The notes under the pieces are model-generated. The model worked only from the letters and a program-made list of their open reading frames with translations, made no database searches and had not been told where the DNA came from. A program made the position numbers and the translations under genes. A DNA stretch of 64,000 nucleotides, taken from positions 1 to 64,000 of the forward strand of contig NZ_FTLW01000002.1 in assembly GCF_900155935.1 (NCBI RefSeq), given 5' to 3'. This DNA comes from Solilutibacter tolerans (lineage in GTDB: Bacteria > Pseudomonadota > Gammaproteobacteria > Xanthomonadales > Xanthomonadaceae). Of this stretch, positions 60,831-64,000 are shown piece by piece (the stretch's first letter is position 1; each line of letters opens with the position of its first letter).

Positions 60831-61763
60831 ATGTCCGTACTGATTTGCGGTTCCTTGGCCTACGACACCATCATGGTCTTCCCGGACCAATTCAAGAACC
60901 ACATCCTCCCGGACAAGGTACACATCTTGAACGTGTCCTTCCTGGTCCCGCGGATGCGTCGTGAGTTTGGCGGCTGCGCCGGCAACATCGCCTACAACTT
61001 GCATTTGCTGGGCGGCAAGCCACTGCCGATGGCAACGGTCGGTCAAGACTTCGGCCCCTACCGCGCCCATTTCGATGCGCTCGGCATCCCGCTGGACCAC
61101 GTGAGGGAGCTGCCGGATAGCTACACGCCGCAGGCCTTCATCACCACCGACCACGATAACAACCAGATCACCGCCTTCCACCCGGGCGCGATGGGCGAGA
61201 GCCACCTCAACCACGTGCGCGACGTGCCCGGTGTGACGCTCGGCATCGTGGCACCGGACGGCCGCGAGGGCATGCTGCAGAACGCGCGCGAGTTCTTCGA
61301 CGCCGGCATCCCCTTCATCTTCGATCCGGGCCAGGCGATGCCGCTGTTCAATGGCGAGGAGTTCCGCGAGTTTGTCGAGCTGGCCGATTACGTGATCACC
61401 AACGACTACGAATCCAACCTGTTGCAAGAACGCACTGGGTGGAACGAGCGCGAGATCGCACGCAAGGTGAAAGCCTTCATCGTGACGCGCGGTCCGAAGG
61501 GCTGCGACATCTTCCACGACGGCATCAGCGTCAACGTGCCCCCGGCGCAAGAAGAAGCCGTGGTCGATCCGACCGGCTGCGGCGATGCGTTCCGCGCGGG
61601 CCTGATCTACGGCATCCAGAAGGGGCACGACTGGCCGACCATCGGCCGCATCGGTAACTTGATGGGCGCACTCAAGGTCTGCCACCACGGCACGCAGAAC
61701 CAGCGCTTCAATTGGGATGAATTCTCTGCGGAGTTCCAGAAGCAGTTCGGCTATTCGATCTGA
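60831..61763 (+). CDS. PfkB-family carbohydrate/nucleoside kinase
   Basis: A 310-residue ribokinase-fold protein. Features are ICGSLAYDTIMVF, FLVPRMRREFGGCAGNIAYNLHLLGG with the substrate-binding region, ITTDHDNNQITAFHPGAM, NDYESNLL, IVTRGPKGCDIFHDG and VVDPTGCGDAFRAGLIYGI, with the catalytic Asp and the DTxGxGD-type motif. FGGCAGNIAYNLHLLGG and DHDNNQITAFHPGA resemble the bacterial adenosine/PfkB kinase group. The substrate, sugar or nucleoside, is not settled by sequence. It is monocistronic with a good terminator. Confidence 0.92.
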   Translation: MSVLICGSLAYDTIMVFPDQFKNHILPDKVHILNVSFLVPRMRREFGGCAGNIAYNLHLLGGKPLPMATVGQDFGPYRAHFDALGIPLDHVRELPDSYTPQAFITTDHDNNQITAFHPGAMGESHLNHVRDVPGVTLGIVAPDGREGMLQNAREFFDAGIPFIFDPGQAMPLFNGEEFREFVELADYVITNDYESNLLQERTGWNEREIARKVKAFIVTRGPKGCDIFHDGISVNVPPAQEEAVVDPTGCGDAFRAGLIYGIQKGHDWPTIGRIGNLMGALKVCHHGTQNQRFNWDEFSAEFQKQFGYSI

Positions 61764-61783
61764 CCGAACGAATGGCCTGAATG

Positions 61784-61811
61784 AAAACGCCGGCATTTCG
61801 CCGGCGTTTTT
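61784..61811 (+). terminator. rho-independent terminator of the PfkB gene
   Basis: AACGCCGGC (61786-61794) and GCCGGCGTT (61800-61808) around ATTTC, preceded by AAAA and followed by TTT. It starts 22 bp after the stop and would also work for the minus-strand lipoprotein gene. Confidence 0.88.
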
Positions 61812-61838
61812 GTTTGCCCAATGCGCGGGTAAGCCGCA

Positions 61839-62549
61839 TCAATTCCACTCAGGCAAACGCGTCGGATCCAGACCGCCGGTCTCGAACGTGGCGCTCCGCG
61901 TGCCCGAAGGCTTCACCGGGAATTCGATGCTGACTTCTTTTGCCGACTTGAAGATGCGCCACAGCGGTCTTTCGTCCTCGATGAACATCGCGATAGCTTC
62001 ATCGGTGTCGGGACGCGAGCCCGCCAACGTGCGCGGCTTGCCATCGACCATCAGTTTCAACTTGCAACCGCTGTAGCAATTGAAGTCACCGCGTTGCATG
62101 ACCAGGTAGCTGGAGCGCCCCCACTCGGGATGATCACGAAAAATCAACTGCACTGTGCTGCGCCCGTTATCGATGTCGATGCGATCCTTCGCCATGATTG
62201 ACGCGCTCAGCTGACGCCCTTTGCCCGCTGCGACATCCTGATAGTCCCAGAGATTCTGCAGGCGTCGTTCGGCGCGGGCCGCCTTTGCTTTGCTCTCCAC
62301 CTCGGCGAACTGCGGCAGCACTTCCTTCGCGATTTGCGTGTCGGGATAGCGCTGACGCAATTGATCTGCCTGCGACAGCGCCAGCTCCCATTTTTCGCCG
62401 GCAACTGCTTCATCAAACGTCTTCTTGAACGGTGCCGCTGCAGCTTCCTGTGCTGCAGCTTGCGCTGCAGCCGCCGCCTGCGGATCTTCCTTCTTGCAGG
62501 CGGTGAGTGCGGCGACAAGCGCAACAGGCAATAGCAGGCAACGCATCAT
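61839..62549 (-). CDS. lipoprotein of unknown function
   Basis: A 236-residue protein with a lipobox (MRCLLLPVALVAALTACKK, TAC). An Ala-rich helix with a QAAAAAQAAAQEAAAA stretch follows, then a TPR-like segment (WELALSQADQLRQRYPDTQIAKEVLPQF) and a beta-rich C-terminal part (SSYLVMQRGDFNCYSGCKLKLMVDGKP, FIEDERPLWRIFKSAKEVSIEFPV). I do not recognise the family. It overlaps the end of the M1 peptidase gene by 4 bp (ATGA), so it is translated with it. Confidence 0.8.
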   Translation of the reverse strand: MMRCLLLPVALVAALTACKKEDPQAAAAAQAAAQEAAAAPFKKTFDEAVAGEKWELALSQADQLRQRYPDTQIAKEVLPQFAEVESKAKAARAERRLQNLWDYQDVAAGKGRQLSASIMAKDRIDIDNGRSTVQLIFRDHPEWGRSSYLVMQRGDFNCYSGCKLKLMVDGKPRTLAGSRPDTDEAIAMFIEDERPLWRIFKSAKEVSIEFPVKPSGTRSATFETGGLDPTRLPEWN

Positions 62550-64000
62550 TTCGCCGCCTTGCCGCCTGCTTCAGCCTTGGCGATGGTGTCCTCGACCGAA
62601 CCGGTGGTGATCGGGTGATAGCCCGGCTTGGCCTTGGCGAACACCTGCTTGGCGAAGGCCATGCCATCCGGCGAGGCGACCAACGCGCCGTAGGTCGGCA
62701 TGATCAGCTTGCGACGACCCACGCGCTCGAGGAACTTGGCTATCTCGGGGCGCGCCTCCACGTAGCCACTGCGCACGGTGAGCGGATACCACCGCATCGC
62801 GACTTCGCCATTGGCAGTACCCGTGAAGTGATACGCATCATCCAGCTGCTTGAGCTGTTCCTGCGGCAGGGTATCCGGCAAGCCTTCGATGAAATGCACC
62901 CACTCCTGCGTAAACCATTCGCTGGTCAGCTGAGATGCCGGCAACTTGCTGTCCTGCAACCATGAGGTGCGTGCGGTATCGACCACGGCGAACGGACGCG
63001 CCTGCACTTGCGGGGCGAAATCCGGGATACCCGGGTTGTAGATCCACGACTCGATCTGGGCCAACGTGGCCTTGCCCGGATGCTTGTCGATCAAGTTGGC
63101 CTTGATGTAGTCAAGGAATTGCTGAGTGGTGATCGACTGGAAGGCGAAGTGATCGAAATAACCCTTCAAGAAGGGGTCGAACACATCGCGGCCATAGCTT
63201 TGCTCCAGCCACTGCAACATCCACGCACCCTTGGTGTAGACGGTGGCGGATGACGACCCATCGGGATCGGCCAGCTCACCGGGTTTCAGCGCCATCACCT
63301 GCAGCTTCGGATCAAGCGTGGTGTATTCCTTCTTCAGCTCGTCGCGGTCGATGACATGCTCCATGTCGGCCATATCCTTGCCGTACATGTCCTCGGTGAT
63401 GCGGCCCTGCACGTAGGTGGTGAAGCCTTCGTTGAGCCATGCATCGCGATCGGTCGCGAAGGTGACCAAGTTGCCCGACCAGCTATGCGCCAATTCATGC
63501 GCGATCAGCGAAACCAACGACTTGTCGCCAACGATCACAGTCGGCGTGGCAAAGGTCAGGCGCGGGTTCTCCATGCCGCCATACGGGAACGACGGCGGCA
63601 GCACCAGCATGTCGTAGCGGTCCCAACGGTACGGGCCGTACAACTTTTCGGTGGTGACGATCATCTTCTCGGTGTCTTCAAATTCCTTGGTCGCCTTGTC
63701 GACCATCGCCGGTTCGGCCCACACGCCGCTACGCGCGCTGATCGGCTTGAACACCAGGTCACCTGCGGCGATCGCGAGCAAGTAGGACGGAATCGGCTGC
63801 GGCATCTTGAAGCTGTAATCGCCATCACGTGCGGCGTTCGGATCGTTGTCGGCGCTCATCAACACCATCACGTCCTTCGGGCTGGTGACATGCGCGGTAT
63901 AGGTGAAGCGGATTTGCGGGGTGTCCTGCAGCGGCACCCAACTGCGTGCGTGGATCTGCTGCGACTGACTGAACATGAAGGGCGACTTCTTGCCTTCGGT
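62546..64000 (-). CDS. M1-family metalloaminopeptidase, 5' end beyond the window
   Basis: The frame runs through the right edge of the window; the visible part is 484 residues and lacks the N-terminus. It has the M1 zinc motif LIAHELAHSWSGNLVTF (HExxH) with the second Glu in WLNEGFTTYVQGR, 18 residues on, and the aminopeptidase motif GGMEN in PYGGMENPRLTF. The C-terminal part has VYTKGAWMLQWLEQSYG and the HEAT-like end. The leukotriene A4 hydrolase-type subgroup fits best. It cleaves N-terminal residues from peptides. It is upstream of the lipoprotein gene, with 4 bp overlap. Confidence 0.93.
   Translation of the reverse strand, partial: TEGKKSPFMFSQSQQIHARSWVPLQDTPQIRFTYTAHVTSPKDVMVLMSADNDPNAARDGDYSFKMPQPIPSYLLAIAAGDLVFKPISARSGVWAEPAMVDKATKEFEDTEKMIVTTEKLYGPYRWDRYDMLVLPPSFPYGGMENPRLTFATPTVIVGDKSLVSLIAHELAHSWSGNLVTFATDRDAWLNEGFTTYVQGRITEDMYGKDMADMEHVIDRDELKKEYTTLDPKLQVMALKPGELADPDGSSSATVYTKGAWMLQWLEQSYGRDVFDPFLKGYFDHFAFQSITTQQFLDYIKANLIDKHPGKATLAQIESWIYNPGIPDFAPQVQARPFAVVDTARTSWLQDSKLPASQLTSEWFTQEWVHFIEGLPDTLPQEQLKQLDDAYHFTGTANGEVAMRWYPLTVRSGYVEARPEIAKFLERVGRRKLIMPTYGALVASPDGMAFAKQVFAKAKPGYHPITTGSVEDTIAKAEAGGKAAK

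Overview
The window looks like a chromosomal segment of a gammaproteobacterium of the Xanthomonadaceae/Lysobacteraceae (Lysobacter, Thermomonas or Luteimonas-like; the genus cannot be fixed from sequence alone). The reasons are the high GC of most genes, many signal-peptide and lipobox proteins, a split class II ribonucleotide reductase with a histone-H1/AlgP-like gene between its halves, and the order mreB-mreC-mreD-mrdA-rodA-mltB-rlpA-dac-DUF493-lipB-lipA, which I remember as typical of this family. No rRNA, tRNA, CRISPR array or complete insertion sequence was seen.

Left edge (1-1200): the 3' end of an IS481-type transposase, an XRE regulator and a PrtN-like pyocin activator, i.e. the margin of an accessory region. 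1200-9600: four small exported proteins of unknown role, a HAD hydrolase, a PQQ-type sugar dehydrogenase lipoprotein, a DUF4124-lytic transglycosylase fusion, a CPA2 antiporter, a short-chain dehydrogenase and a CtlX-like amidino hydrolase. 9700-20500: an EF-hand protein, a stress-type operon (pirin, FMN reductase, hemerythrin, OsmC, YcaC-like hydrolase), an NAPE-PLD-like metallo-hydrolase, a lipase-like lipoprotein, a HipA-like kinase with its DUF3037 partner, a second pirin and a small secreted protein.

20500-27300 is mosaic: an AT-richer gene of unknown function bracketed by GTCCCTGACACC-type and CTGACCCC-type repeats, a chromate transporter, a lipocalin, a 56-residue protein coupled to an epimerase-like gene, an FKBP, a repeat cluster and an AT-rich OLD-family ATPase/TOPRIM gene that is the best defence candidate here. 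27300-31260: nrdJb, AlgP-like, nrdJa, with two NrdR-box-like sites exactly 31 bp apart upstream. 31400-38600: a periplasmic Do-type protease, three YqjD/YqjE-like envelope proteins, an AI-2E family permease, a HAD hydrolase, an M17 aminopeptidase and an alpha/beta hydrolase.

39000-44350 (minus): one five-gene operon of ABC-2 exporter, amidohydrolase-CIA30 fusion and a DesK/DesR-like two-component system. 44400-48130: an EamA exporter with a divergent Lrp regulator sharing a palindromic operator, and the Prc protease. 48280-60680 (minus): lipoate synthesis and rod-shape/peptidoglycan genes. 60830-64000: a PfkB sugar/nucleoside kinase, a lipoprotein, and the 3' part of an M1 aminopeptidase that runs off the right edge.

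Nothing here is clearly a new multi-gene system. The candidates most worth testing are the OLD gene, the repeat-bracketed unknown gene, the ABC/amidohydrolase/DesKR operon and the HipA-DUF3037 pair.
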